From Armatimonadota bacterium (GTDB taxonomy: Bacteria; Armatimonadota; Zipacnadia; JAUWAU01), in the NCBI GenBank assembly GCA_030601885.1, contig JAUWAU010000005.1:62001-126000 (forward strand): 64,000 bases of DNA, in the 5' to 3' direction. Numbering within the stretch: position 1 is the first letter of the stretch; each line of letters begins with the position of its first letter. The notes beneath the pieces were generated by a model. It worked only from the letters and a program-made list of their open reading frames with translations, was not told the origin of the DNA and did not search any database. The position numbers and the translations under genes are program-made. Positions 43,579 through 53,009 of this stretch are shown here, piece after piece.

Positions 43579-45018
43579 TTACGGGGGCCTGACATCGAAG
43601 TTGTCAAACCACGCGTTGTACTGCACCTCGTCACCCGAGCTTACGTGGATGGCAAAGCTCTTCTTCTCACCCAGATCGACGCTCCCAGCCCCGATGAGCA
43701 CGTCGTCAACGTATCCCCAGACGAAGTGCTTGTCCTCCCGGTATTCGATTCTGCCCTGATGCCGTCGTCTTCTGGACAACTCGCCGGAGCTCCGCTTGCG
43801 GCCAAGCACCAGCTCACCGCCCCGCCATATCTCAAACACGCTATCCGCCCACTGCCCGCCGAAAGCCAGATTCACCCAGCAGCCATTGTCACCCTCAACG
43901 CACAAATGCCGATAATACCCCGTCCCGTCTCCACCCATGTCAACGGTGAAGACGAAGCTGTGCCCGGTCCACCGCCGTGTCACGCGGCCACTTCGATGCC
44001 AGCCCGGGTCACTTCGCCCTCGAACATACAGCCTCCCGTCCTCGATCCCGATCTGCACCCGCCGCTCATGCCGTTGCGGGCCCCACATATGCGGCTTCGG
44101 ATTGTTGAAAACGTCGCGGAAAATCCGCCACCACTTCAGGAACGGGTCCAGCGCCCGGCCTTCCTCTTGCCCATCGGGCGACCCCTCCGGATCACTGAGC
44201 ACCGACAGCATGTCTTCCGGACCGTTCGTCACCCGTGCCGCCAGGTGCCCGAACTTTATCCCCACCCTCGTCCACGTCGCATTCCCGGTCATCCGCGCCA
44301 GCAGTACCGCATACGCTTGCACAAGCTCCAACCTCGTCTGCAGATACACCGCGAGCAGCCCTGCGTTCTGCGCCCGTTCGTACTCCGCGAGCACATCCGC
44401 GGCCTGAGACGCAAAGGCTCCCAGCGTCAGTAGCCGCTCCTCGACCGTCTGCTCAGCCTCGAGCGCCGCGCGGGCCGCCCCCACACCCACCAATGCCTTT
44501 TGCGCGGCTGCGTCCACCCACGACATGCCCGTCGTGGCCATGACCAGGTCACTGTCACTGAATTGCTCCAGGAACAGCTTGGGCTTGTTCAGCGAGTTCT
44601 CCGTGCAGAAGTCGTTTTCGGTGAGTTGCAGAAAACGCTCGTAAACGACCGCGTACCCCAGCCCATCGCCAAAGCGTCTGTCCACGGTCGTCAACACGTA
44701 GAGGCACTGCAGCACCGGCCCGTGCATCAGGAGATCGGCCGCCTCCGCCAACGCCTCTTCGTCCATCGTTGCCTGGCAAATACTCAGCGCTTGCCGGTCG
44801 ATCTCGTCAAAGGCCGGTAGCAGTTTGGCGACCTGCCGGCGGGCATCCGCCGCGGCGATCTCGCCGGCAGCGGCCTGCCTGCGAAAAGCGTTAGCCCGTT
44901 CGATGAGGTTGTTGCTCCTCTTCACCGCATCGACGAGGCTACCCCGATCCGCGGCCTCCGCTGCCAACGGCGCCGCGCATCCCACAGTGACTGCCAGGAT
45001 AGTTCCGAAATACCTCAT
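43579..45018 (-). CDS. secreted protein with C-terminal lectin-like beta domain
   Basis: 479 residues with a signal peptide (MRYFGTILAVTVGCAAPLAA). Residues about 25-290 are helical and contain no motif I know. The last 180 residues (from about 300) have alternating beta strands with FVFTVDMGGDGTGYYRHLCV, FEIWRGGELVLGRK, VWGYVDDVLIGAG and YNAWFDNFDVRPP, like concanavalin/LamG or DUF1080-type sugar-binding sandwiches. It probably works outside the cell or in the envelope. The 293-base stretch after its start (45019-45311) holds no supported gene. It converges with the hypothetical gene at 42944. Confidence 0.65.
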   Translation of the reverse strand: MRYFGTILAVTVGCAAPLAAEAADRGSLVDAVKRSNNLIERANAFRRQAAAGEIAAADARRQVAKLLPAFDEIDRQALSICQATMDEEALAEAADLLMHGPVLQCLYVLTTVDRRFGDGLGYAVVYERFLQLTENDFCTENSLNKPKLFLEQFSDSDLVMATTGMSWVDAAAQKALVGVGAARAALEAEQTVEERLLTLGAFASQAADVLAEYERAQNAGLLAVYLQTRLELVQAYAVLLARMTGNATWTRVGIKFGHLAARVTNGPEDMLSVLSDPEGSPDGQEEGRALDPFLKWWRIFRDVFNNPKPHMWGPQRHERRVQIGIEDGRLYVRGRSDPGWHRSGRVTRRWTGHSFVFTVDMGGDGTGYYRHLCVEGDNGCWVNLAFGGQWADSVFEIWRGGELVLGRKRSSGELSRRRRHQGRIEYREDKHFVWGYVDDVLIGAGSVDLGEKKSFAIHVSSGDEVQYNAWFDNFDVRPP

Positions 45019-45311
45019 TCGAGCGTCCCCGCGCCGCCATAGCTACTCTCTCGCGGGCCGCCTGTGAGACCGCGCGAAAGAGCGCTCGCGGGCCGTTGCT
45101 TCCTCTGCGAGTGGCAGCGCCCTATCTTTTCTTTGACAAACGCCGAGCACAAAAGGCTAGAAAGAAAAGGGGGCGGGTGGAATCCGGCATTCCCACGACC
45201 CTCCCGTCTTGTGCCGAACGGAGTACGACAGATGGCGGCAACTGCGAGGAGCGAGGCTCGCGCCTGGGGCCAGTGCGACGTGGGCATAATCGGCCAGAAG
45301 ACGCAGCGCCG

Positions 45312-46088
45312 TCAGCGCCGCTGCGTGGCGCGACCTATCTGGCGAACCAGCATGCCGGCAAAGAAGCCGGCCCCGAAACCGTTGTCTATGTTGACCACCA
45401 CCACACCAGACGCGCACGAGTTCAACATCCCCAGGAGCGCCGCCAGCCCCCCAAAGCTTGCCCCGTACCCGGTGCTCGTCGGGACGGCGATCACCGGCTT
45501 ATCCACCAATCCCCCCATCACGCTCGCCAGTGCGCCCTCCATGCCCGCCACGACCACGATCACCTCGGCGTCGAGCACCAACTCCCGATGCTCCAGCACA
45601 CGGTGGATCCCGGCAACGCCCACGTCCCACAGCCGCTCCACTCGCGCCCCGGTCAGCTCTGCGGTAACCGCGGCCTCCTCCGCCACCGCTATGTCCGCCG
45701 TGCCCCCAGTGACGATTAGCGCCGCTCCGACGTTGTCCTGTGAGCTCGGTGGCGGGTCGCCAAAGGCCACCACCCGGGCCACCTCATAGTACCGTGCCTC
45801 GGGGGCCACCTCGCGTATCGCCTCAAACACATCACGACTCGCCCGCGTCGCGGCTATCGTCCCGCCCCGTCTCCGCAGCGCTCGCGCGATCTCACGCGCC
45901 TGCTCGGGCGACTTACCCTCGGAGAAAATAACTTCCGGAAAGCCTTTCCGCAGCGCCCGGTGATGGTCCACGTGTGCAAAGCCCAGATCCTCAACGCCCA
46001 GCATCTGCAGCTCCTGCGCCGCCTCCTCCGTTCCCACCTCCCCCGTCCGCACGCGCTCGAGAAGCTTCCTCACTTCATCAGGGGTCAT
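45312..46088 (-). CDS. larB: LarB, pyridinium-3,5-biscarboxylic acid mononucleotide synthase
   Basis: 258 residues, the usual LarB length. The ATG (46088) overlaps the upstream stop as ATGA. The helical N-terminus (MTPDEVRKLLERVRTGEVG) and VDHHRALRKGFPEVIFSEGK are typical of LarB. The PurE-like C-terminal fold has VTGGTADIAVAEEAAVTAEL, VVAGMEGALASVMGGLVDKP and VPTSTGYGASFGGLAALLGM. LarB carboxylates nicotinic acid adenine dinucleotide and splits off AMP, the first step toward the nickel-pincer cofactor of lactate racemase-type enzymes. larC and larE are not in the window. It is the last gene of a likely four-gene operon. Confidence 0.92.
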   Translation of the reverse strand: MTPDEVRKLLERVRTGEVGTEEAAQELQMLGVEDLGFAHVDHHRALRKGFPEVIFSEGKSPEQAREIARALRRRGGTIAATRASRDVFEAIREVAPEARYYEVARVVAFGDPPPSSQDNVGAALIVTGGTADIAVAEEAAVTAELTGARVERLWDVGVAGIHRVLEHRELVLDAEVIVVVAGMEGALASVMGGLVDKPVIAVPTSTGYGASFGGLAALLGMLNSCASGVVVVNIDNGFGAGFFAGMLVRQIGRATQRR

Positions 46089-46414
46089 TCTTCGCTCACC
46101 GGCGCATCGGGCCGTTCCTTCCAGTATGGGCACTTCTCCGTCGTGCACTTGTCCATCTGCTCGATGCGCGCTACCGTCACGGTGCAGCTCGCGTACCAAC
46201 GCTCCACCGACTTCTGACCGCCATACTCGTCGATCTCCACACCCAAGACCATATTGGCGCACGGGTGTTCGCGCATCAGGTCGGGCACGGCGCATTGCGC
46301 GCACGCCCGCGGATCGACCTCGTTCGTGCAGTACTTGCGTTCCAGGATCGCAATGCGGCAGAATGTCCGCCCCTTGTCGATATACCGATGGGGACACGGT
46401 ATTGTCACTATCAT
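46085..46414 (-). CDS. Cys-rich small protein coupled to larB
   Basis: 109 residues, with GGAG 4 bases before the ATG. It has nine Cys (residues 7, 19, 29, 38, 41, 52, 77, 90, 95), including CAQC and a CTTEKC pair, with no signal peptide. This spacing could hold zinc or an iron-sulfur cluster in the cytoplasm. Its stop overlaps the larB start, so the two are made together. A role in cofactor or metal handling with LarB is inference. I do not recognise the family. Confidence 0.7.
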   Translation of the reverse strand: MIVTIPCPHRYIDKGRTFCRIAILERKYCTNEVDPRACAQCAVPDLMREHPCANMVLGVEIDEYGGQKSVERWYASCTVTVARIEQMDKCTTEKCPYWKERPDAPVSEE

Positions 46415-46489
46415 GTCACTCCATCAGGCGCCGCGCCCGCACAACGTGCCGGCCCTCTCGCCGCAGATGCGCACCTGTCTCGCCGTCGC

Positions 46490-47425
46490 CTACTCATACC
46501 GCAGCTTCACGATGCGGTGGTTCATCGTGTCGGCGACGTAGATGTCCCCCGTGTGTCGGTCCAGCGCCACACCCGATGGGCCATTCAGACGCGAGGCCGC
46601 AGTGCCGCTCCGGCCATAGGCGCAGACGCGCTCGCCTCGCGCCGTAAATGCCTGCACCCGGTCGCCGTCGTGCTCCGACGCCACCATGATGCCGTCTGGG
46701 GTGAGTGCCAGCCCCTGCGGCCCCTCCAGCGGCCCCACCTCCGTACCCGGCCCAGCGATCACCCCGATCTGTCCGCCGGACGGATGAAACACTACTATGC
46801 ACTGCTGGCGCTCGTCTGTAACGTACAGGTTCCCGGCCTTGTCCACTCCCGCTCCGCACGGAGCCCGAAGATTGGACATCGGCGCCGCACCGAACGTCGC
46901 GAGGAAACGCCCGCGCGCGTCGAATTTCTGCACTCGTCCGTTCCCGTAGTCCGCCACATACAGGTTATTATAGTTGTCCCGCGCCAGACCTGCGGGCCGG
47001 TCGAATTGCCCCACCATGTTACCGCGAGAGCCAAAACTCATTATCAGCTCTCCGGTTGGCGAGAACTTCGTCACCCGGCTGTTGCCCATCTCCACGACAT
47101 AGATGAAGAGGCGATTATCAACGACGATGCCCTGCGGATTGAGCAGGTCGCCGATGTCTCGCCCGCGCGCCCCGAAACCATACACGTCTCCCTGCGGCGT
47201 GATCTTCTGCACCCTGTGGTTCAGGCTATCGGTCACGTACAGACAACCATGTCCGTCCACGGCAACGCCCCACGGGCAGTTGAACTCCCCCAGGCGCTCT
47301 CCGGGCCCGCCGATGACCTCCGCCGCCTTCAGCGCCCGCTGCAATGCCGGCCGCGCTGCGAGAGCCGGCCGAGGCGCCGCGGCCGCCTCCCCGATCTCGA
47401 GGTAGTCGAAACGCGACCGCTCCAT
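46490..47425 (-). CDS. NHL-repeat beta-propeller protein
   Basis: 311 residues with no signal peptide. Six NHL units follow a 40-residue lead: FNCPWGVAVDGHGCLYVTDS, LNPQGIVVDNRLFIYVVEMG, FDRPAGLARDNYNNLYVADY, and so on to GPSGVALDRHTGDIYVADTM. This is a full six-bladed propeller. Such domains bind proteins or RNA, or act as lyase/hydrolase scaffolds; no catalytic residue is evident. It starts 6 bases after the AAA ATPase gene and lies 75 bases before the Cys-rich gene. Confidence 0.88.
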   Translation of the reverse strand: MERSRFDYLEIGEAAAAPRPALAARPALQRALKAAEVIGGPGERLGEFNCPWGVAVDGHGCLYVTDSLNHRVQKITPQGDVYGFGARGRDIGDLLNPQGIVVDNRLFIYVVEMGNSRVTKFSPTGELIMSFGSRGNMVGQFDRPAGLARDNYNNLYVADYGNGRVQKFDARGRFLATFGAAPMSNLRAPCGAGVDKAGNLYVTDERQQCIVVFHPSGGQIGVIAGPGTEVGPLEGPQGLALTPDGIMVASEHDGDRVQAFTARGERVCAYGRSGTAASRLNGPSGVALDRHTGDIYVADTMNHRIVKLRYE

Positions 47426-47431
47426 GCCGCC

Positions 47432-48997
47432 CTACTCTCCCGTCTCCGCCGTCTCGCTCACATCGCGCGCCTCTGCGGCCCCCTCATCCCCTCCCGCAAG
47501 CTCTTCGGTTACCTTGCTCGAGGCCAGGCGGGCACGCGTTTCCGACCAATGCCGCAGCCACTGGATCTCCTCGCGCATTGTCACCGACAGCGGGACCGTC
47601 TCGCGAATGGCCCTGACAACGTCGGCCGTCTCGACCTCACGCTCCTCCACAAAGGCGTCGTACATCGCGGAGATGAGCGCTTGCTCGATCTCCGCCCCGC
47701 TGAAGCCCGGGCACGCGAGAGCCAACTCCCGTGTCGCGAACTCGGCCGGATCACGCTTGCGCTTGGCCAGGTGGATCCGAAAGATCTCCTCGCGCTCCTC
47801 TGCCGACGGCAGATCGACGAAGAATATCTCGTCAAACCGTCCCTTGCGCAGCAGCTCCGGCGGGAGGTTGGTCACATCGTTCGCCGTTGCCACGACGAAT
47901 ACGGCAGACTCCTTCTCCTGCATCCACGTCACGAACGTCGCGAAGACCCGCGACGTCGTGCCGGCATCTGAGAAGGTGGAGCTGTGCGTGCCTGAGAGGG
48001 CCTTGTCGATCTCGTCGATCCAGAGCACGGTGGGGGCGATGGAGTCGGCGATCTGGATGGCGTGCCGCATCCGCTGCTCAGACGAGCCAATGATGCCCGA
48101 GAACACGCGTCCCACGTCGAGCCGCAATAGCGGCAGCCTGTACAGCGACGCCACCGCCTTCGCCGTCAGCGACTTCCCGCACCCCTGCACGCCCAGGAGC
48201 ATGATGCCCTTCGGCTGCGGCAGTCCATACTCTCGGGCCCGCTCGGTGAAGGCATCGTTGCGTTTTCGCAGCCAGTTCTTGAGCGCGTCCAGCCCCCCGA
48301 TGTCGGCGAATCGCTCCTCCGCCCGGAAATACTCCAGTATCCCGGACTTGCGGATGATCTGTTCCTTCTCGCTCAGTATCACATCAACGTCAAAGCAGCC
48401 CCGCTCCACCAGTGATTTCGCCAGTACGTTGTCCACCTCGATGGCCGTCAGCCCACGCGCTGCCTTGACGATGTGCTCGTGTTGCTCGGGCGTCAGACTT
48501 CCGTCCACCCTGTCGTCATCGGCCACCGATTCTACGCACGCGTCCAACTGTCGGCCGATCTCCTCCATCGTTGGCAGGCGGTAGTCTACCACGGTGATGT
48601 CCTTTTGCAGCTCCGGTGGCAACTCGAGGATCGGCGACAAGATGATCAGCGTCTTGTAGCTGCGCTTCAATGCATACGTCAAATCCCGCAGCTTCCGCAC
48701 CACTGTGCTGTCCTTGAGAAACGGGTGGAAGTCCTTGAAGACGAAGATGGCCGCGTCCGCCGAGGCAAAGACCTCGTCGAGGGCGTTCAGCGGCTCGCAG
48801 GACTCCTGCCGCGGACGCCGCGAATCGTATTCCACCAGCCCGTTGGTCGTCGTCCATTGAAACAACCGCTTCCGTCTGCGCCGCGCCACTTCCCGCAGGC
48901 ACGCATCCACCCGGTCCTCCTCCCACGACACAATGTACACGATCGGGTATCTGGCGCGAACGAGTGTTTCGATTTCCTTCGATTGATCCGTGGCCAT
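47432..48997 (-). CDS. Ycf46-like AAA ATPase
   Basis: 521 residues. AGGAG lies 7 bases before the ATG at 48997. The N-terminal part (about 1-210) is the helical/Rossmann-like region typical of the Ycf46/ARC-like family (YPIVYIVSWEEDRVD, LKRSYKTLIILSPILELPPE). The AAA module has Walker A GVQGCGKSLT (269-277), Walker B LWIDEID (325-331), sensor ATAN and arginine-finger region RKGRFDE (384-390). All residues for ATP hydrolysis are present. In cyanobacteria Ycf46 affects carbon uptake; here the partner is unknown. It heads the operon with the NHL protein, the Cys-rich protein and LarB, driven by the promoter at 49026-49054. Confidence 0.9.
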   Translation of the reverse strand: MATDQSKEIETLVRARYPIVYIVSWEEDRVDACLREVARRRRKRLFQWTTTNGLVEYDSRRPRQESCEPLNALDEVFASADAAIFVFKDFHPFLKDSTVVRKLRDLTYALKRSYKTLIILSPILELPPELQKDITVVDYRLPTMEEIGRQLDACVESVADDDRVDGSLTPEQHEHIVKAARGLTAIEVDNVLAKSLVERGCFDVDVILSEKEQIIRKSGILEYFRAEERFADIGGLDALKNWLRKRNDAFTERAREYGLPQPKGIMLLGVQGCGKSLTAKAVASLYRLPLLRLDVGRVFSGIIGSSEQRMRHAIQIADSIAPTVLWIDEIDKALSGTHSSTFSDAGTTSRVFATFVTWMQEKESAVFVVATANDVTNLPPELLRKGRFDEIFFVDLPSAEEREEIFRIHLAKRKRDPAEFATRELALACPGFSGAEIEQALISAMYDAFVEEREVETADVVRAIRETVPLSVTMREEIQWLRHWSETRARLASSKVTEELAGGDEGAAEARDVSETAETGE

Positions 48998-49025
48998 AGA
49001 TGGGCTCCTGCGCCTCTGATGGCCA

Positions 49026-49054
49026 ATTATAGCGAAAAGGACGACATCTATCAA
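49026..49054 (-). promoter_or_regulatory. strong sigma-70 promoter for the AAA-NHL-larB operon
   Basis: On the minus strand -35 TTGATA, 17-base spacer, -10 TATAAT (consensus). Start near 49019 gives a 22-base leader. Confidence 0.85.
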
Positions 49055-49086
49055 CAAGATCACCCTCCTCCTGTGGCGCATCCTGT

Positions 49087-49115
49087 TTGTCAAATCTCGC
49101 CAGATGTGCTACACT
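49087..49115 (+). promoter_or_regulatory. sigma-70 promoter for the acidic membrane protein
   Basis: -35 TTGTCA, 17-base spacer, -10 TACACT. It diverges from the promoter at 49026-49054, 32 bases apart. Confidence 0.75.
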
Positions 49116-49183
49116 TCCCCGTGATGGTCCTCAGTGGTACCTGAGCAGCGAGAGGGCCAGCTTAAGTAAGGGAGGGATCACCA

Positions 49184-49486
49184 GTGCAGAGACAGATCAG
49201 CCCTGCGGTAGTTGTCGTCGTGCTCATTATCGTTGTGCTGATTCTCATCCTGGCCTGGTATCTGATCTACGGACAGAAGGCAACACCAGAAGGCCAGGTG
49301 GATCAGGAGCAGCAGAACCAAGACCAGGATGGCGAGGAGGGCGACGGCGAGGAAGACCTCGGACTGGAAGGCATGGAGGGCATGGAAGGTATGGAAGGCA
49401 TGGAAGGTCTCGAGGGTGAAGAGGGCCTGATGGAGGAGGCCACCGAGCCCGAGATGGAAGAAGAAGAGACCGACGAGGACGAGTAA
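49184..49486 (+). CDS. small membrane protein with acidic repeat tail
   Basis: 100 residues from GTG, with GGGAGGG upstream. One membrane helix (about 7-29, VVVVVLIIVVLILILAWYLI) is followed by a very acidic tail rich in Glu, Asp and Gln. The tail has five copies of a Glu-Gly-Met type triplet (EGMEGMEGMEGMEG near residues 61-74). The N-in topology would put the tail outside. The family is not known to me. A strong promoter and a strong terminator (49643-49693) frame it as a single-gene unit. Confidence 0.75.
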   Translation: MQRQISPAVVVVVLIIVVLILILAWYLIYGQKATPEGQVDQEQQNQDQDGEEGDGEEDLGLEGMEGMEGMEGMEGLEGEEGLMEEATEPEMEEEETDEDE

Positions 49487-49642
49487 CTCAATAGCCGAGC
49501 CCGCCACGACGGTTGGGCCGTGGCAGAAGCGGCTTTTGTCCCAGTTCAAACCGGGCCACGGAGCATGCCGTCCGAGGACGGGCCCCGCGTTGGGCTCCGG
49601 GTTCGGTGCACGCGTGAGCTAAACAGAGCCGAATACGAAACG

Positions 49643-49693
49643 CCGGCAGACCTTCACTGAACCGCAGGGCGGAGGTCTGCCGGTATTTTTTCC
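49643..49693 (+). terminator. rho-independent terminator
   Basis: An 11-base stem CCGGCAGACCT / AGGTCTGCCGG followed by TATTTTTT. It ends transcripts of the acidic protein gene just before selB. Confidence 0.92.
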
Positions 49694-49719
49694 ATTGGCC
49701 GAGGATAGGGCATTCCCTC

Positions 49720-51633
49720 ATGGAACACGCCATCATCGGCACAGCCGGCCATGTGGATCACGGGAAGACGGCGCTGATCAAGCGGCTCACGGGCATCGAC
49801 ACTGACCGACTGCCGGAAGAACAGGAGCGCGAGCTTTCCATTGATCTCGGGTTTGCGTACTTCGATCTGCCCAGCGGCGTCCGCGCCGGCATTGTGGACG
49901 TCCCGGGGCACGAGCGGTTCGTCAAGAACATGCTCGCCGGAGCCACCGGGATGGATCTCGTCCTACTTGTCATCGCCGCCGACGAGGGCGTGATGCCTCA
50001 GACGAGAGAACACCGGGACATCCTCACACTCCTCGGCATCCGATACGGAGTGATCGTGCTCACCAAGATCGACCTTAGTGATCCGGACTGGGTCGATATG
50101 GTTGAAGACGACGTTCGCTCCGAAATGCGTGGCGCGTCGTTTGAGGCCGCACCCATCGTACGCGTCTCCGCGAGTACGGGCGAGGGCTTCCCCAAGCTGG
50201 TCGAGACAATTGACGAAGTCTACGCGCACGTGCCGCCCCGCGATGTCAGCGGGCCGACCCGTCTTTGGATAGATCGTGTCTTCTCTGTGCGCGGCTTCGG
50301 CACCGTCGTGACCGGAACGCTCTCACGCGGCCGGCTCGCCGAGGATGAGACCGTGGAGCTCCTGCCCCAGCAGAGCACCATGCGGGTCCGCGCCATACAG
50401 GTCCACGGCGAGCCGGTGCAAGCCGTCTCGGCCGCCCAGCGCGTGGCCCTCAACCTGTCGCGCACCGAGAGCACCGCGATGGTCCGCGGCAATCTGATCG
50501 CCGCTCCGGGCGCCATGCAGCCGACCTCTATGCTCGACGTGCGCCTCCGGTTCCTGGCCTCGGCACGTAAGGTGCTGGCGAACCGAACCAGAGTCCGCCT
50601 CCACATCGGCACGGCCGAGATCCTCGCCCGGGTTGTGCTTCTGGACTGCGACACCCTCCTCCCCGGAGCCTCCTGCCTCGCCCAACTGCGCCTCGAAACT
50701 GTCACGGCAGCCTCTGCCCGGGACCACTTCGTCATCCGCAGCTACTCGCCAATGACCACCATTGGAGGCGGAGAGATAATCGACCCGTACCCGCGAACCC
50801 ATCGCCGGTACGATGAGCGGATCATCGGCCACCTGCTCCTGGCCGAAGAGGGCAGTCCCCGTGACGTCGTCGAACAAGCACTTCGAGACGGCGGGAGCAC
50901 GCCCATCACTGCCGCCGAGCTCGCCCGCCGAATGCAGCGCGAGCCGACCGACATCGAAGCCGTCCTCCACGAACTTCGGGACCAGGGATGTGCCCGGCAC
51001 CTTCGCACCACCGACTCATACGTCCACGCGGAGCATTACGACGAGCTGGCATCGAAGCTCCTGCATGCCCTCGACGAGTATCATGCCCACGCGCCGCTCA
51101 AGCTCAGCATGCCGAAGAGCGAACTACAAGCGGCCGTGGCCCCCGTGCCTGCGGCCATTCTTGAGGAGGTGATCGCCCACCTCCGCGAGGCCGGCCGCAT
51201 CGCCATCCACCGCAGCGGCCTCCGCCTCGCAGACCACGAGGTTCGTCTCACCCCTCAGCAGGAAGCTGCGTCGCGACGGATGGAGGAGCAGGCGCGGCGG
51301 CGCGGGTTCGGTCCCCCGACACGCAGCGAAGTGCTCGACATCGACCGGGAGAATGCTCCGGCGCTATTGGCCCTCGCCTTGGATCGGGGCACGCTCCTGG
51401 ACGTCGGCGGCTTCATCTTTCACAAGGACAGTGTCGAGCGCGCGAAGAAGCTCATCCGCAAGCACATCACGGACCATGGGCCAATGACGGTCAGCCAGTT
51501 CCGTGACTTGACTGAATCGAGCCGAAAGTTTGTCGTGCCACTGCTCGAGCACCTTGACCGGATCCGCTTCACGCGCCGTCAGGGCGACGTGCGGGTGTTG
51601 GTGTCCAGGGACGAGAAAAGCAAATGTGAGTGA
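49720..51633 (+). CDS. selB: selenocysteine-specific translation factor SelB
   Basis: 637 residues, normal for SelB. The GTPase domain shows G1 GHVDHGKT (10-17), G2/switch I ([11 protein letters not shown]), G3 DVPGHE, G4 TKIDL. EF-Tu-like domains 2 and 3 follow ([15 protein letters not shown]), then winged helices in the C-terminal 250 residues that bind the SECIS hairpin of the mRNA. It brings Sec-tRNA to UGA codons. The ATG is preceded by AGGG 11 bases upstream. No tRNA-Sec, selA or selD was found in the window. A TPR/zinc-ribbon gene follows on the same strand. Confidence 0.95.
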   Translation: MEHAIIGTAGHVDHGKTALIKRLTGIDTDRLPEEQERELSIDLGFAYFDLPSGVRAGIVDVPGHERFVKNMLAGATGMDLVLLVIAADEGVMPQTREHRDILTLLGIRYGVIVLTKIDLSDPDWVDMVEDDVRSEMRGASFEAAPIVRVSASTGEGFPKLVETIDEVYAHVPPRDVSGPTRLWIDRVFSVRGFGTVVTGTLSRGRLAEDETVELLPQQSTMRVRAIQVHGEPVQAVSAAQRVALNLSRTESTAMVRGNLIAAPGAMQPTSMLDVRLRFLASARKVLANRTRVRLHIGTAEILARVVLLDCDTLLPGASCLAQLRLETVTAASARDHFVIRSYSPMTTIGGGEIIDPYPRTHRRYDERIIGHLLLAEEGSPRDVVEQALRDGGSTPITAAELARRMQREPTDIEAVLHELRDQGCARHLRTTDSYVHAEHYDELASKLLHALDEYHAHAPLKLSMPKSELQAAVAPVPAAILEEVIAHLREAGRIAIHRSGLRLADHEVRLTPQQEAASRRMEEQARRRGFGPPTRSEVLDIDRENAPALLALALDRGTLLDVGGFIFHKDSVERAKKLIRKHITDHGPMTVSQFRDLTESSRKFVVPLLEHLDRIRFTRRQGDVRVLVSRDEKSKCE

Positions 51634-51707
51634 CGGCGCAGGTCGTCGGTCAATACCACGAATTCGTCGGAACGGCGTTGTTCAGGTGTGAGTTTGGGGG
51701 GCGCTCA

Positions 51708-52115
51708 ATGAAATGCCCCGCGTGTCAGGCGGAAGTTGACGAAGGCGACAAGTTCTGCCGTCGCTGCGGCGCGGCCATGGCGGCTGAAGCCAAACCGACA
51801 GGCAGCTCGGCGACGGTCGCCGACATGGCCTCCGAGTACGCGGCCACGCTTGCTGACGCGCCCGAAGACGTCGCTACGCAGTACAATCTCGCCTTGGCGC
51901 TGCTGTATCAGGGGAACTACGGCGAGGCAGCGGCCGGCTTTGCCGCCGTTGTCGAGAAAGAGCCCGAGTTCGCCGACGCCTACGAAAAGCTCGCCATCGC
52001 TCGCCAGAAGCTCGGCCAGAGCGCCGCCGCCATCGCCGCCCTCGAAAAAGCCGTCCAACTCGACCCCGACAACGACCGCCTCCGCACCGCCCTTGAGCGC
52101 CTGTCGGGAGCCTGA
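51708..52115 (+). CDS. zinc-ribbon plus TPR protein
   Basis: 135 residues from the ATG at 51708. The N-terminal zinc ribbon KCPACQAEVDEGDKFCRRCG has both CxxC pairs. The rest holds about two and a half TPR units (VATQYNLALALLYQGNYGEA, FADAYEKLAIARQKLGQSAA). No signal peptide is seen. It likely binds other proteins in the cytoplasm. It is 75 bases after selB and could share its transcript. It converges with the phosphoesterase gene. Confidence 0.8.
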   Translation: MKCPACQAEVDEGDKFCRRCGAAMAAEAKPTGSSATVADMASEYAATLADAPEDVATQYNLALALLYQGNYGEAAAGFAAVVEKEPEFADAYEKLAIARQKLGQSAAAIAALEKAVQLDPDNDRLRTALERLSGA

Positions 52116-52123
52116 CTCCACGC

Positions 52124-52963
52124 TCATCCCGCCGCAACGGTGCGAACCTCGATGCGATACTCCCGGTTCTTCTCCACGCGCACCAGCACGTAGTGGTGAA
52201 AGCCGCCGCCTTCCTGCGTCGCATACAGCGGCGCGCCGGCCCCGCCCGTTATCAGGTAATGCAGGCCGTCCGTCTCGCTCACGCTCCACAGATGCTCGTG
52301 CCCCGCGAACACGCAGTCAACGCCCATTTTCACGAACAACTGATGCAGTGCGTCCCGCTTGCGCTTGTCCTTGTCGAGCGAGTTACCCACGTGCACGCTG
52401 ACGGGGAACAGCGGCCGGTGCACGAACACGAAGGTGAGGGGCGCCTCTGTGTGGGCCTCCAGGTCCCGCTCCAGCCATTCGAGCTGCTCGCCGGCGATTG
52501 TTCCCTCTTGACCCGGGATCTCGCTGTCGAGGCACACGAAGTGACATCCGTCCCAGTCGAACGAGTAGTAGAGCCGCTTGAAGAACTGCTTGAAGATAGC
52601 CTCATTGCGCCGACTCCCGCCGATGTCGTGGTTCCCCGGCACGGGCGCGAAAGGCATCTGCCTACGCGCCTGGATCGGAGCGAGGGCCCGGAAGAAATCG
52701 CCGTACTGTCGCCTGAGCTCGCTTTCGCTGCGCGCCCCGTACACGAAGTCGCCGAGCCCGACCACGAAGGCCGGCGCCGGAGTCACCTTCCCCAGCTCGA
52801 TGCACATCCGCCGAAACACCACCGGCTGTGGGTCATTCGGCCCGGCCGGCCGGTTGTCGCCGAAAACGGCGAAGGTGAACTTCCTCTGTGCGGCCACCGG
52901 CGCCGATGCGCCCGCCCCGGAGACCATTGCCAGCAACGCGACGAGTAACTGCCGTCGTGTCAT
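52124..52963 (-). CDS. exported calcineurin-like metallophosphoesterase
   Basis: 279 residues with an N-terminal RRQLLVALLAMVSGAGA signal. Metal-site motifs are VFGDNRPA (Asp, with Arg in place of the common D-x-H His), VGLGDFVYG, GNHDIGG, FVHRPLF and FAGHEHLWS. The family hydrolyses phosphate mono- or diesters with two metal ions. This layout resembles purple-acid-phosphatase-like and 3',5'-phosphodiesterase branches. It acts outside the cytoplasm. The missing first His is seen in some active members, so loss of function should not be assumed. It lies 46 bases downstream of the cupin gene's stop, read in the opposite order. Confidence 0.88.
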   Translation of the reverse strand: MTRRQLLVALLAMVSGAGASAPVAAQRKFTFAVFGDNRPAGPNDPQPVVFRRMCIELGKVTPAPAFVVGLGDFVYGARSESELRRQYGDFFRALAPIQARRQMPFAPVPGNHDIGGSRRNEAIFKQFFKRLYYSFDWDGCHFVCLDSEIPGQEGTIAGEQLEWLERDLEAHTEAPLTFVFVHRPLFPVSVHVGNSLDKDKRKRDALHQLFVKMGVDCVFAGHEHLWSVSETDGLHYLITGGAGAPLYATQEGGGFHHYVLVRVEKNREYRIEVRTVAAG

Positions 52964-53009
52964 TGCCGTTCAGTCGTTCCCTCCGAGCTGCCGGATTGCT
53001 CTATCGCAT

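Noticed and set aside
49490-49640. tRNA-Sec beside selB
   Set aside because: No TCA anticodon loop, long variable arm or paired acceptor ends could be drawn in this stretch.
52124-52963. Inactive phosphoesterase because the first metal His is replaced (GDNR)
   Set aside because: Other metal motifs are complete and some active family members vary here; inactivity is not supported.
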